64,000 nucleotides of DNA from Niebla homalea (Eukaryota; Ascomycota; Lecanoromycetes; Lecanorales; Ramalinaceae). How positions within the stretch are numbered: the first letter of the stretch is position 1; the number at the start of each line of letters is the position of its first letter. The notes beneath the pieces were generated by a model. The model was not told the origin of the DNA. It saw only the letters and a list, made by a program, of their open reading frames with translations, and did no database searches. The stretch spans positions 434,001 through 498,000 of the forward strand of contig JAHGAU010000029.1 in NCBI GenBank assembly GCA_019925105.1. Reading direction: 5' to 3'. Below are positions 10,296 through 17,985 of the stretch, in pieces. The position numbers were made by a program, and so were the translations under genes.

Positions 10296-11022
10296 CCTCC
10301 TGAACTCGCAGCTGGTCGAAACATTCTCGCAGGCCAGCTTCCCATTCTCGCAGTTTCACCTCCAGCTCTCGCAAGGTGTCATCGCGCTCTTGCAAGATGT
10401 CATCCCGCTTTGCCAGGCCAGCTTCCCATCCTCGCAGGTCGTCCTCCCATTCTCGCAGATAATCCTCCCGTCCTTGCTGCGTCATAAAACCGAATTGAGG
10501 TCTCTGGTTGTCTTTTCGTTTCAACCATTGCCACATCTCTGCCACCATGTTCACCGTCTTTGGGAACCGGCGTTTGAGGTCGGTACGGCGCCGATTTACT
10601 AGTTCGATGAGCCACTCAGGCACTGGGTCATCTTGCGTACCGGGTTTGTCACCGTTCATGACGGAGTGTCCTTTGCCTCTCCATCTTATGGACCTCGTCG
10701 CCAAATATGCCTGTAGCAACAACCACCGACACAATGCGCTTGCTGAGTAAAACCCAAAGATTGTGACATTGACGACGCTGAGCAGTATTATCGTGTAGGC
10801 GCTGATGCCTAGGATCGAGTAAAGCAGTGCCCTAGGCAGCGCCACACGAAGTTCGCCGGACATGACCAAGCAGACGATAATTATGTTGAAGGGTAGCAAG
10901 AATCCCAGGAGGAAACAGACAAGTTCCGAGATAGGTATCGGCAGGAGAAGCTCGCTAGTTGCGGCGAGTATCTTTCGAGTTGCCGACTTCGGCATCTTGG
11001 TAAGTTGGTCTGAGGATGACAT
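10243..11022 (-). CDS. Array gene 4: membrane protein with coiled-coil tail
   Basis: An intronless gene of 259 residues if ATG at 11022 (MSSSDQ) is used; ATG at 10995 (MPKSATRK) is an alternative. The membrane part has a box ELLLPIPIS and hydrophobic blocks at ~23-50 and ~60-95. The family tail appears as R-T-D-L-K-R-R-F-P followed by MWQWL near residues 155-170. Unlike its relatives, it continues about 75 residues into a charged coiled coil built of 14-residue units (REWEDDLRGWEAGL, then variants with RDDILQERDDT and REWEAGL). The DNA behind it is internally repetitive (10318-10475). It is longer than every other array member, so the coil is probably an added extension by repeat growth. The function is unknown; the coil could mediate oligomerisation. 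Confidence 0.7.
   Translation of the reverse strand: MSSSDQLTKMPKSATRKILAATSELLLPIPISELVCFLLGFLLPFNIIIVCLVMSGELRVALPRALLYSILGISAYTIILLSVVNVTIFGFYSASALCRWLLLQAYLATRSIRWRGKGHSVMNGDKPGTQDDPVPEWLIELVNRRRTDLKRRFPKTVNMVAEMWQWLKRKDNQRPQFGFMTQQGREDYLREWEDDLRGWEAGLAKRDDILQERDDTLRELEVKLREWEAGLRECFDQLRVQEDSHVWQNTLQECLEILE
10318..10475. repeat. In-frame 42-bp repeats encoding the coiled coil
   Basis: The coding region of array gene 4 contains imperfect 42-bp units. Blocks such as GCCAGCTTCCCAT recur at about 10332 and 10420 on the + strand. They translate to the 14-residue REWE-type heptad pairs. Confidence 0.6.
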
Positions 11023-11086
11023 GTTTGGTTGGCTGTTTGGAGGGACGGACGGATGATTAGGGTAAGTAAAGGGGCAGAAGGTGCAA

Positions 11087-11149
11087 GATATAGTAGCCTC
11101 TGGCGAGGTGGGCACGGTGAACTAGACAATGGCATTGTTATGCTTTGTT
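11087..11149 (-). promoter_or_regulatory. Promoter of array gene 4, best palindromic element
   Basis: ACAATGGCATTGT (11126-11138) is a perfect palindrome around its central base and is followed by CTTTGTT (11143-11149) on the + strand. An AT-rich TATATC-like stretch lies at 11087-11092, between the element and the start at 11022. Confidence 0.5.
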
Positions 11150-11524
11150 TACGTATCAGCAGTCCTTCCTTCTCTTTGTTCTTGGGAACCATAGGCCAGC
11201 TTGCGTCGCTGACAATGGTTGATACACACGTAAGCCACTAGATTCTCCTTGGATTCGATGGAGACACTTGAAAATTCTGATCAACTGTGACAGTACGGAC
11301 CTTGAAATCATTGTCCAGTACGATGACACAATGTGTAACAGTCTAAATGCTCTCCCACTTTCGTCACTACACGATGTGACCAACCTAAGTCTTCCTTTCT
11401 TGTTCTTTTCAGGAGAATCTATGACCCTAATATTTGCACTTCGGACAATCGCTCGGCAGTCATGGAGTTCCATGTACAAAGATAACGACTTAATTAGCAA
11501 AGTCGCTCGTATCAAGCAATGGGG
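11150..11524. other. Intergenic, no gene seen
   Basis: The spacer between array genes 4 and 5. Open frames exist on both strands but lack membrane segments, family motifs and upstream elements. Confidence 0.5.
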
Positions 11525-11839
11525 CTACACCAGAGGATCACCATCAATCTCAAACATCTCACCGCAGTCTCCTTCCATCCATATCTCCATCTCCAATCCA
11601 TGGACCCACAGCCACCACATAAATCTAGTGGAGCTGAGCAGCAAAGCCGTGAGGACGTTCATGCCCATGACCAGGCACAAGCTTCCAGGGTATGTCATCG
11701 GAGATCCGATATAGATGGAAAATAGTGTTGTCCATAGTAGAGAAAGGAGAGGGCATGTTATGGCGAATTGGGTTGTGGTGAATGGCCATACAACGACCCT
11801 GAAACCGGCGAGGAGGTCCAAAGTGAGTGATTGGTGCAT
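11525..11839 (-). CDS. Array gene 5: short membrane protein lacking the family tail
   Basis: An intronless gene of 104 residues from ATG at 11839. The N-terminal box VVVWPFTTT and a Cys-Pro within the first span (ITCPLLSLLW) match array gene 6 (IFWPWSKQ and LLCPFLVLLS). A second hydrophobic block (LVMGMNVLTALLL) ends in TRFMWWLWVHGLEMEIW. The protein then stops after a short acidic tail and lacks the W...LExxYP segment. It is therefore either a truncated family member or a naturally short one. No frameshift is visible that would restore the tail. It has a degenerate upstream element. The function is unknown. Confidence 0.6.
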   Translation of the reverse strand: MHQSLTLDLLAGFRVVVWPFTTTQFAITCPLLSLLWTTLFSIYIGSPMTYPGSLCLVMGMNVLTALLLSSTRFMWWLWVHGLEMEIWMEGDCGEMFEIDGDPLV

Positions 11840-11923
11840 TGTTTGGATGGTAGTACAAGGTTAGCATCCATAACGCCTGCAAGCCATATACTTAAGCATG
11901 AGAGATTGAAGGAAACAAGGCAG

Positions 11924-11936
11924 ATAATGGTATTGT
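11924..11936 (-). promoter_or_regulatory. Upstream element of array gene 5 (degenerate)
   Basis: ATAATGGTATTGT lies 85 bp before the start. It differs from the element of array gene 4 by two C-to-T changes. Confidence 0.35.
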
Positions 11937-12197
11937 CTTTCCTTATTTGTGTCGAATGGGTGTTCTCATCCGGGGATCTTGAAACCATGAGTTTGTGCAT
12001 AGAACGGTGGGAGCGGATGTATAGACGTAAGCGAACACAAATCATTTGGGTGCAGAACTTAGGTTGCAATAGGTTTGATGTCAAGATATCACTATATGTC
12101 CAATCTGTATGATTTCCGCATCTCCATTGCCATGACAACAATGTCAGTCTCTCCCATGTTCGCAACTAATCATCATCCCTGACCGAAGACTTCGCAA

Positions 12198-12283
12198 TGT
12201 TCTTCGTGCTCACCCACGCATGCTGCAGTGTTCTTCGTGCTCACCCACGCATGCTGCAGTGCCCTTCGTGCTCACCCATGTGT
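12198..12283. repeat. 31-bp tandem repeat spanning a stop codon
   Basis: Two perfect copies (12198-12228 and 12229-12259) and a partial, altered third copy (to about 12283) of a unit containing TTCTTCGTGCTCACCCACG. The array covers the last codons and the stop of array gene 6. Because 31 is not a multiple of 3, each added copy changes the reading frame of the C-terminus. Confidence 0.8.
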
Positions 12284-12720
12284 ACAGGTCCTTTGATGTC
12301 TTCTTCGATATCTTGGCGCAGATCATCCATGAACTTGGTCAGTACTGGGTATAGCTCTGCAAGCCTGTCATGCAACCAAGCTGCATGCTGGACAGCCCAT
12401 GAAGGTGTCACATCGGATTTTCCAACCGCGATGCAGTATGCCTCGAGCCACACCATCCCCAGAGATACCACCACGTAGACCGACAGATTGATTTTGATGA
12501 GTTGCACGATCATGTAAACGCTCATGGCTATGCTCGTGAGTGGCATCCATGGGAGACCCTGTTCAATTTGATTGTCAGGGTGCATGTAGCCAGAAATGGC
12601 AACATATATTCCCGACAGTAGGACCAAGAATGGGCAAAGAAGGATGGTCAGCTGCTTCGACCAGGGCCAAAATATCTCTCTGATGATCGCGAGCGGTCCC
12701 GCCATGTGTGAGTGTGGCAT
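12241..12720 (-). CDS. Array gene 6: small membrane protein, unknown family
   Basis: An intronless gene of 159 residues from ATG at 12720. The N-terminal box REIFWPWSK precedes a span with Cys-Pro (LLCPFLVLLSGIYVAI). The second hydrophobic block is residues ~62-90 (SIAMSVYMIVQLIKINLSVYVVVSLGM). The tail has W-L-H-D-R-L-A-E-L-Y-P, the family motif, followed by an acidic helix instead of WEWM. The final residues (MGEHEGHCSMRG) and the stop are encoded by a 31-bp tandem repeat, so this C-terminus is evolutionarily unstable. It is closest to array gene 5 at the N-terminus and to genes 1 and 3 in the tail. The function is unknown. Confidence 0.7.
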   Translation of the reverse strand: MPHSHMAGPLAIIREIFWPWSKQLTILLCPFLVLLSGIYVAISGYMHPDNQIEQGLPWMPLTSIAMSVYMIVQLIKINLSVYVVVSLGMVWLEAYCIAVGKSDVTPSWAVQHAAWLHDRLAELYPVLTKFMDDLRQDIEEDIKGPVHMGEHEGHCSMRG

Positions 12721-12815
12721 ATTGATCTATTGCTGGTTCGTTGATTGTGTAAATTTGTGGAAGGTTTGTGGTCGATAGGAGGTAATTGGCAGAGAGAATT
12801 ACGGAGGCCAACGAG

Positions 12816-12866
12816 TATTTATGCCCAAGCAGCTCGACACAGTCAAGTGGACAATGGCGATGTTGT
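12816..12866 (-). promoter_or_regulatory. Promoter of array gene 6
   Basis: A TATA-like ATAAATA on the coding strand (12816-12822) is followed upstream by AGCTCGACACAGT (also before array gene 3) and ACAATGGCGATGTTGT (12851-12866), the family element with a widened spacer. Confidence 0.45.
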
Positions 12867-12881
12867 ACAAGGTTTACGGCT

Positions 12882-13213
12882 CAACCACCTGTGTCGTGTT
12901 CGGTCACATTAAACAATGAGCTCCTTCCGGGCCACCGCAGATTTGCCTATAGCTCATTTCAGCTAGTACAGCTTGGTGTTAAGGTCAACGGACACCTTAG
13001 ACGTATGAAATCAAGAAATTAGGTGTTTTGATTCACGTCTGAACCATCTGTATTGTGTTCGGTCACATCGGTCAATGAGCTTCTTCCGGGCTGCCGACGA
13101 TATGCATTAGCTAGCACAGCTTGTTGTTGAGGAGAACGGATCGATAATTGTGACGTTAAGGACAGAGACAAGGAAGCTGAAATATCTTAGACGTATGAAA
13201 TTGAGAAGGTAGA
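12882..13213. repeat. Diverged direct repeat, two copies
   Basis: Copy one begins near 12882 (TCAACCACCTGTGTCGTGTT) and copy two near 13040 (TGAACCATCTGTATTGTGTT). Both continue through TCGGTCACAT, ATGAGC..CTTCCGGGC and a shared CTTAGACGTATGAAAT. It is a local duplication of non-coding DNA between array gene 6 and the next gene. A shorter repeat of AATGAATGATC follows at about 13230-13270. Confidence 0.65.
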
Positions 13214-13360
13214 TATCTTGAATACTTTGAATGAATGATCAGAACTAAATACTTCGAATGAATGATCGGAACTTGAATTGCTTGCATTCTCAATTCTTGG
13301 ACGCCTTCTCACCACCCGTCTCAATTATCTGACCTCAGCTCCATAACACTCAGGGAAGTC

Positions 13361-13879
13361 TTAGGGCTTTACCATTGACAATTCCCTCTTCCTCACAACA
13401 CTTCCGTCCTCGAGCGATGGATCAATCACCTTCTCGATCAGCTTTCCCTTCCAAAATGCTTTCTGTTCCGGCCCCTGATCCTCAGACGGTGCATCAAAAG
13501 CCAATTTGATCTGCCTCCCCATCTCAGATATTTTCTGTTCGGGCTCTGAGGGCCTTGTCTCGCGGACTCCTTCCCATATCTCTGATCTACGCATCTGCTC
13601 TTTCTCCGCTTCTTCACGCGTCATGGCGATGAAGGCGACAACAGCTATGAAAAGGATGATCAGGACCAGAATGGCGAGGATGGCATCGAACCAGACCTCG
13701 AGGAAACCTATATGGCGTTGTTCGTCTTCGAGCATCAGCTTCTGCAGCTTTTCAACTAGATCTTTGTGGTCGACCATTCTGATAGTCTCGAATTGAAAGA
13801 GGATGTGGAATGGAGGTGATGATGGAGATTCGGAATGAGGAGGAGGAGATACAGAATGAAGATGAGAGAATGGTTCCAT
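13361..13879 (-). CDS. Orphan single-span membrane protein
   Basis: An intronless gene of 172 residues from ATG at 13879; MVDHKD at 13777 is an alternative start. The N-terminus is Ser/Pro/His-rich. A helix (KLQKLMLEDEQRH) precedes one strong span near residues 65-88 (ILAILVLIILFIAVVAFIAM), which is followed by a long charged helical tail with many Glu and Lys. It lacks the P box and the W...LExxYP motif, so it is not clearly a member of the six-gene family. It does lie on the same strand directly beside the array and has the same kind of upstream element. A single-pass protein with a cytoplasmic helical tail is the most that can be said. Confidence 0.6.
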   Translation of the reverse strand: MEPFSHLHSVSPPPHSESPSSPPFHILFQFETIRMVDHKDLVEKLQKLMLEDEQRHIGFLEVWFDAILAILVLIILFIAVVAFIAMTREEAEKEQMRRSEIWEGVRETRPSEPEQKISEMGRQIKLAFDAPSEDQGPEQKAFWKGKLIEKVIDPSLEDGSVVRKRELSMVKP

Positions 13880-13884
13880 CCAAT

Positions 13885-14000
13885 TATTTATATGTACTCA
13901 GGGCAAAAGCAGCAGAAGGTCGACAAAGCCATTGTTACGACATGTTAGGGGTGACCACTTAGAATTGTGCACTCTTTGTTGAGACATCACAATGCTTTGT
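13885..14000. promoter_or_regulatory. Divergent promoter region with ACAAAG/CATTGT elements
   Basis: TATAAATA on the minus strand (13885-13892) precedes ACAAAGCCATTGT (13923-13935) and ACAATGCTTTGT (13989-14000). The region separates the single-span gene (minus) from the plus-strand orphan at 14198 and could serve both. Confidence 0.45.
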
Positions 14001-14197
14001 TCGGCTTGACGTCAGGTTGTGCCTTCTCATATAAGCCGAAAAGCATGCAAATAAGCTGCACCAGGGTGCTAGCCATCGCCAGGTCTGATTGAGAAGATTC
14101 CCTGAGAACTACTGACTTCAAAATCACGAGCAGCGCTTACTTCTGTCAACTTTCTCACCACGTTCTCTTCGACTTGGTTGATCCTTGAGACCACAAT

Positions 14198-14980
14198 ATG
14201 GATTTGACCAAGATGCTCGAGCAAATGGAGGTAGAGCAACTCACCCTCTTTCAATCACCGGAATCCGAGATCACCTTCCCACAACTCCCAGATTGGTCCG
14301 ACTTCTTCGCACTCGGCCTCTGGGAACAGAAGCAGGAGATCAACAGCTATGGCGAGTATCACTTCGCTATGGAGACCGAACGCAATTGGTGCCATTGGTA
14401 CAAGCGGTTCCAGCAAGCCATGCAACGTCTCGTCGAACGTAATGTGACTGCTGACTTATCCAAGGAACAGTTGATTGAAATTGTCGAGATCATCGAACGT
14501 CTACCAAGCCCGCCCAGATTGATTTGCAAGGAAACGCGGGAGTATGGGGACGAGATCTTCGATGATTGGGATATGATGACGACTCTCAAGTGGCGCTGGG
14601 ACTATGGCATGTCCGCTTATCGCGCATTCGGTTCAATTGCTGAGTTTGAGCAAATGGCCATTACTGAGACGGAGGACGAGTTTGAAGATGTGGACCTTGA
14701 TGCGACTAATCCTCAGGAGATGTGCAAGTGGCAGCTCATGTGTACAATTTCGAGGCTTTTGCCATCTGGTCTGGAGGCGAGAGTGCCGAAACAGCCAAAG
14801 CCAACACAGGTCACTGAAGAGATTCAAAGCCCTGTGACAGATATCATGATTATGGTATCAGATTTCGAGTCTGGAGAAGCGACACTTACGGGGTCAATAC
14901 ATGCCCCTCGGGAGCTACAGGTCTCTTCGACAGATTGTAAGACGATGTGCTTGGCCTTGAGACCCAAGCATAATACATAA
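14198..14980 (+). CDS. Orphan soluble protein, 260 aa
   Basis: An intronless gene from ATG at 14198. The protein is acidic, without signal peptide or membrane span. It is rich in Trp (for example NWCHWYKRF and DDWDMMTTLKWRWDYG). A helical block reads LIEIVEIIERLPSPP and is followed by EYGDE. That order, Trp-pair, Lys-rich helix, leucine helix, P-x-P and YGD, is also seen in the next gene (15311-16069), so the two may be distant paralogues. The last ~80 residues look disordered. I do not recognise a family. The gene starts a plus-strand pair that diverges from the minus-strand array. Confidence 0.6.
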   Translation: MDLTKMLEQMEVEQLTLFQSPESEITFPQLPDWSDFFALGLWEQKQEINSYGEYHFAMETERNWCHWYKRFQQAMQRLVERNVTADLSKEQLIEIVEIIERLPSPPRLICKETREYGDEIFDDWDMMTTLKWRWDYGMSAYRAFGSIAEFEQMAITETEDEFEDVDLDATNPQEMCKWQLMCTISRLLPSGLEARVPKQPKPTQVTEEIQSPVTDIMIMVSDFESGEATLTGSIHAPRELQVSSTDCKTMCLALRPKHNT

Positions 14981-15201
14981 AGCTATGTGTGGGAAATATC
15001 TAGTGGAGTTAGCTTTGAGAGTGAACATCGAGAGTGAATCGAAATGTAGACTTTCGCATCCCTCAACGCTTCCCACATCAATATTTGCCAGACAAACCTG
15101 ATAAGCTAGCTTGCATCTCCTCCATCATCCACTGTCGTGTGATTGAAGCTCGTCCCTGAGAAGTATAGTTGTGTCAGTCCTAGCCTTGACACAGACCAAC
15201 A

Positions 15202-15276
15202 ATGGACTACTTTGATACCTTGTACGACATTGAAACTCCAATGCCTGGCTATAAAAAGGGAGACCCCTTTGAGTGA
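15202..15276 (+). promoter_or_regulatory. TATA box within a 24-codon upstream ORF
   Basis: TATAAAAAGG at 15250-15259 lies 52-61 bp before the ATG at 15311, the expected distance for a TATA box. The same bases lie in a short open frame from ATG at 15202 to TGA at 15276. If transcription starts downstream of the TATA box, the small ORF is not part of the message. Confidence 0.45.
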
Positions 15277-15310
15277 GTGACTCGTAATTTCTCATTTATA
15301 CACAGGAAGC

Positions 15311-16069
15311 ATGACGTCTGACTTCAACCGTAGCCAGGCCCCATCACCACAATTGCCTTCCCAGCACGTCGATCGTCAAGCCATGAACAACTTATACGAG
15401 GAGAACGCAGGCTCCTCTTTCTCATCACCACATCTGCATTTTCCTAATCGTCCTTCATGCTTCGCTTACTATTGCATGGATCTTGGTGATGATGATACCT
15501 TGGAGGAGGCTGCCCAATGTTCTTACGAGGATTGGTTAAAATGGGCCAAGCAAGCGAAAACAAAGGTTCAGATCCTGGGTAGCAAGATTCTGACCCTTCG
15601 AATCCCGACCCAGACTTTGATCTCTCTGATCAAATTACTCCGAGACTATCCATTGGAGCCAATAGACTTCATTATTCACGATAGCTACGGCGATGACGAA
15701 CGCCGAAGATCGTCGGTGGAATACTATCAAAGTCGTCTCGACGACACATGGAACCCGTGGGCGGATGATCTGGACGCCATTCGACATGGTTTGTCCAGGG
15801 TCATCGTCAGGAACCAAAAGTCTGAGAGCAGCGTCATCAGCGAGGACTGTGTCGACATGATTGACCTCGATCGCTTGTCTCTTGAAACTCCAACACTTGG
15901 GAGGAAGAACCTGGAACAGGCACTTCGAAGGATTACGGAGTCAGAAAGCAAGGAAGCACGAGTGCAGGCGCAGCTCGATGCCAGGCTCCTGTTGAACACG
16001 CTTTTCCAGGCTGATAAAGGCGCGGAGTCGCTGGTGGAAATGATGGAGAAGGCGGATCTCAATTCATAG
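15311..16069 (+). CDS. Orphan soluble protein, 252 aa
   Basis: An intronless gene from ATG at 15311. It has no signal peptide and no membrane span. The first ~40 residues are disordered. The core contains DWLKWAKQAKTKV, a leucine-rich helix (LISLIKLLRDYPLEP) and SYGDDERR. The C-terminal third is a charged helix that may form a coiled coil (ALRRITESESKEARVQAQ). The core order resembles that of the gene at 14198. I find no known domain. A convincing TATA box lies about 55 bp upstream. Confidence 0.6.
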   Translation: MTSDFNRSQAPSPQLPSQHVDRQAMNNLYEENAGSSFSSPHLHFPNRPSCFAYYCMDLGDDDTLEEAAQCSYEDWLKWAKQAKTKVQILGSKILTLRIPTQTLISLIKLLRDYPLEPIDFIIHDSYGDDERRRSSVEYYQSRLDDTWNPWADDLDAIRHGLSRVIVRNQKSESSVISEDCVDMIDLDRLSLETPTLGRKNLEQALRRITESESKEARVQAQLDARLLLNTLFQADKGAESLVEMMEKADLNS

Positions 16070-16277
16070 CATACACTTCCTAATTTGATGGCCCGCCAAG
16101 TCTCCATGGAATCGTGCCTTGATAGTCATCAGCATCCACCGACTTCAGTGACATAACAGTGTCATTATGTTCGAAAGCACTGGCAGTCATGGTGTCGTTA
16201 TCTCGTCCCCAGTCGTTATTGCATGCCGGCATGTGACCGTCAAAGACATCATCCGCGATCATCGAAGGTTTGCAACA

Positions 16278-17183
16278 TCACGCCAGCCCCTTTATCTTTT
16301 CACTGCCGATCGGATCCGCATCCTTTGCCCTCACTTCTTGCTTCTTGAACATGCCCATAACGCTGCCAACACCACTTGGTGCGGTCTTGACACCTTCATA
16401 CTTATGTTCCGGTAGCTTTCTCCCGGCCTTCAGGCTGTCGAGCGCCCACTCCACACTCACAAATTTCACTCCACATCCTCTAACGCGTTGAATCTCCTTT
16501 TCGATCTTACTACCCGACAAGCCACCACCAGCACCACCGACTCTCCCATTAGGCCTACCAACAATGACGTGAGTGACGCTTCTCCGCGCAAGACCAAGTG
16601 AGACTCGTCCTCCATTCTCCGCTAACATCTGTTTCAGCCGATGATCTGACACCATCGGCCCAGTAGATCCATTGATATAGAAGGCCAGATCCTGAAAGAC
16701 ACCCCTCTTCAATCTCTTCTTCTCCCTTTCTGCTGTCGCCGCCGCATTTGCATTTCCCTCCTCCTCTTCTTCATCCCCCACACCAGGTATTCTCGTCTCG
16801 GGGTACTCCTCTTCTCTCCTCTTCCTCTCCTTATCCCGCACTTCTTTCTCCGCCTCTGGCCCACTCTTCATCATTAACCCGACATCCCTCCAGCCATCCT
16901 CTCGCAAGCCCTTCGCGCCTTTCTCCCAACTCCCATTCTCCTTCCGCCCATCACGTCTGAATTCCGGGTTACCCGCGCCCACACTATCGAACATGCGCTT
17001 TCCGCCCCCGGCGCCAGAGCGGAATTGTGAGGCTAATTTCGCGGTGCGGGACTGTCGCCAGGACGTTGAGCCCGCGAGGCGATTATCGGCGCGTTGGTGG
17101 CCCGTTGAGGAGGAGTTCCAGGGGTCGAAGGTTTTGCGGATGGGGGCGGCGGCGGTGGGGATAGTGGGTTGGGGGAGGGGCAT
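16278..17183 (-). CDS. BRCT-domain protein
   Basis: An intronless gene of 301 residues from ATG at 17183. The N-terminal half is basic and disordered, with a Lys/Arg/Glu-rich stretch (KEVRDKERKRREEE) and acidic runs. Residues ~160-265 form a BRCT fold: VFQDLAFYING, then a loop with an invariant-type Gly-Gly (ENGGRV), THVIVG, a long inserted glycine loop, and the conserved Trp helix VEWALDSLKAG. BRCT domains bind phosphopeptides or DNA ends in damage responses, and the arrangement resembles the single BRCT of Rev1-type proteins. No polymerase or other catalytic domain follows, so it is a small stand-alone BRCT protein, probably nuclear. Confidence 0.8.
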   Translation of the reverse strand: MPLPQPTIPTAAAPIRKTFDPWNSSSTGHQRADNRLAGSTSWRQSRTAKLASQFRSGAGGGKRMFDSVGAGNPEFRRDGRKENGSWEKGAKGLREDGWRDVGLMMKSGPEAEKEVRDKERKRREEEYPETRIPGVGDEEEEEGNANAAATAEREKKRLKRGVFQDLAFYINGSTGPMVSDHRLKQMLAENGGRVSLGLARRSVTHVIVGRPNGRVGGAGGGLSGSKIEKEIQRVRGCGVKFVSVEWALDSLKAGRKLPEHKYEGVKTAPSGVGSVMGMFKKQEVRAKDADPIGSEKIKGLA

Positions 17184-17985
17184 TATTGGAGGTGAGTTTT
17201 AAAGTATGCTGTGTTATGATAGACTGAGATAGGGAAGACGGATTGGCGGTAGACTTGATGACAGTATTGGCGATCGTGATATTGAGGACGAGTGCAGGCA
17301 AGTTGAAGGGGAGAAAGGAAGACGTCAACGACCGCTTAGCGTGTGGGGTTGATGGAGGGACGTGACGCAAATCGCCAAGTCACGTGTCACAAGTAAAAAG
17401 AGAAATTAATCTCTAGATTCAATCCGTGCTGATATATCGCAGCAGTTGTTCAAAGTGTGCTTAAACATGGCAAAAATGAGTCGGGCCGGCCAACTACGAT
17501 GCGCAAGCAATCTCAAACAATGATCATTGTACATTTTCAACTCCATGTAGAGGAAATGGCTTCGCTGTGACTTGTTCGATTTGAGCATGGTATCACTCAA
17601 AGGCCTTTGTTATACAAACGAGATGTTGTCCCCTCGACTGGAAAGAATCATCACAGGTCTTTGAGCCGTGAACGCTATCATTATAAATCGTGATTCAGAC
17701 CAAAGTACCGTTCGGCCACTCAGGAGCCTTAAATTTTCGTGCGAGCTTTGGTTCAGGTTCATATGAATATGCATCTCTAAGTACCCGTCTTGGGTTGAGA
17801 AGTGCGGAGCGAAAGCACGAGGACGTCAGGTTGTACAAACGCACCAGGTGGAGCACCTCGGTGAATAATGGCGCAATCGCTGTCCCGTTTGCTTTGTTGC
17901 TTGTGACACATCAACACCTGTCGGGATTTCCATTCCCTCGTTCCCTCGCATCTGTTGTTGACCTCACAATTACATCAGTGGAACC
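17184..17985. other. Intergenic, no gene seen
   Basis: The spacer between two divergently transcribed genes (BRCT on minus, 2EXR-like on plus). It should hold both promoters. Short open frames here have no recognisable content. Confidence 0.5.
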
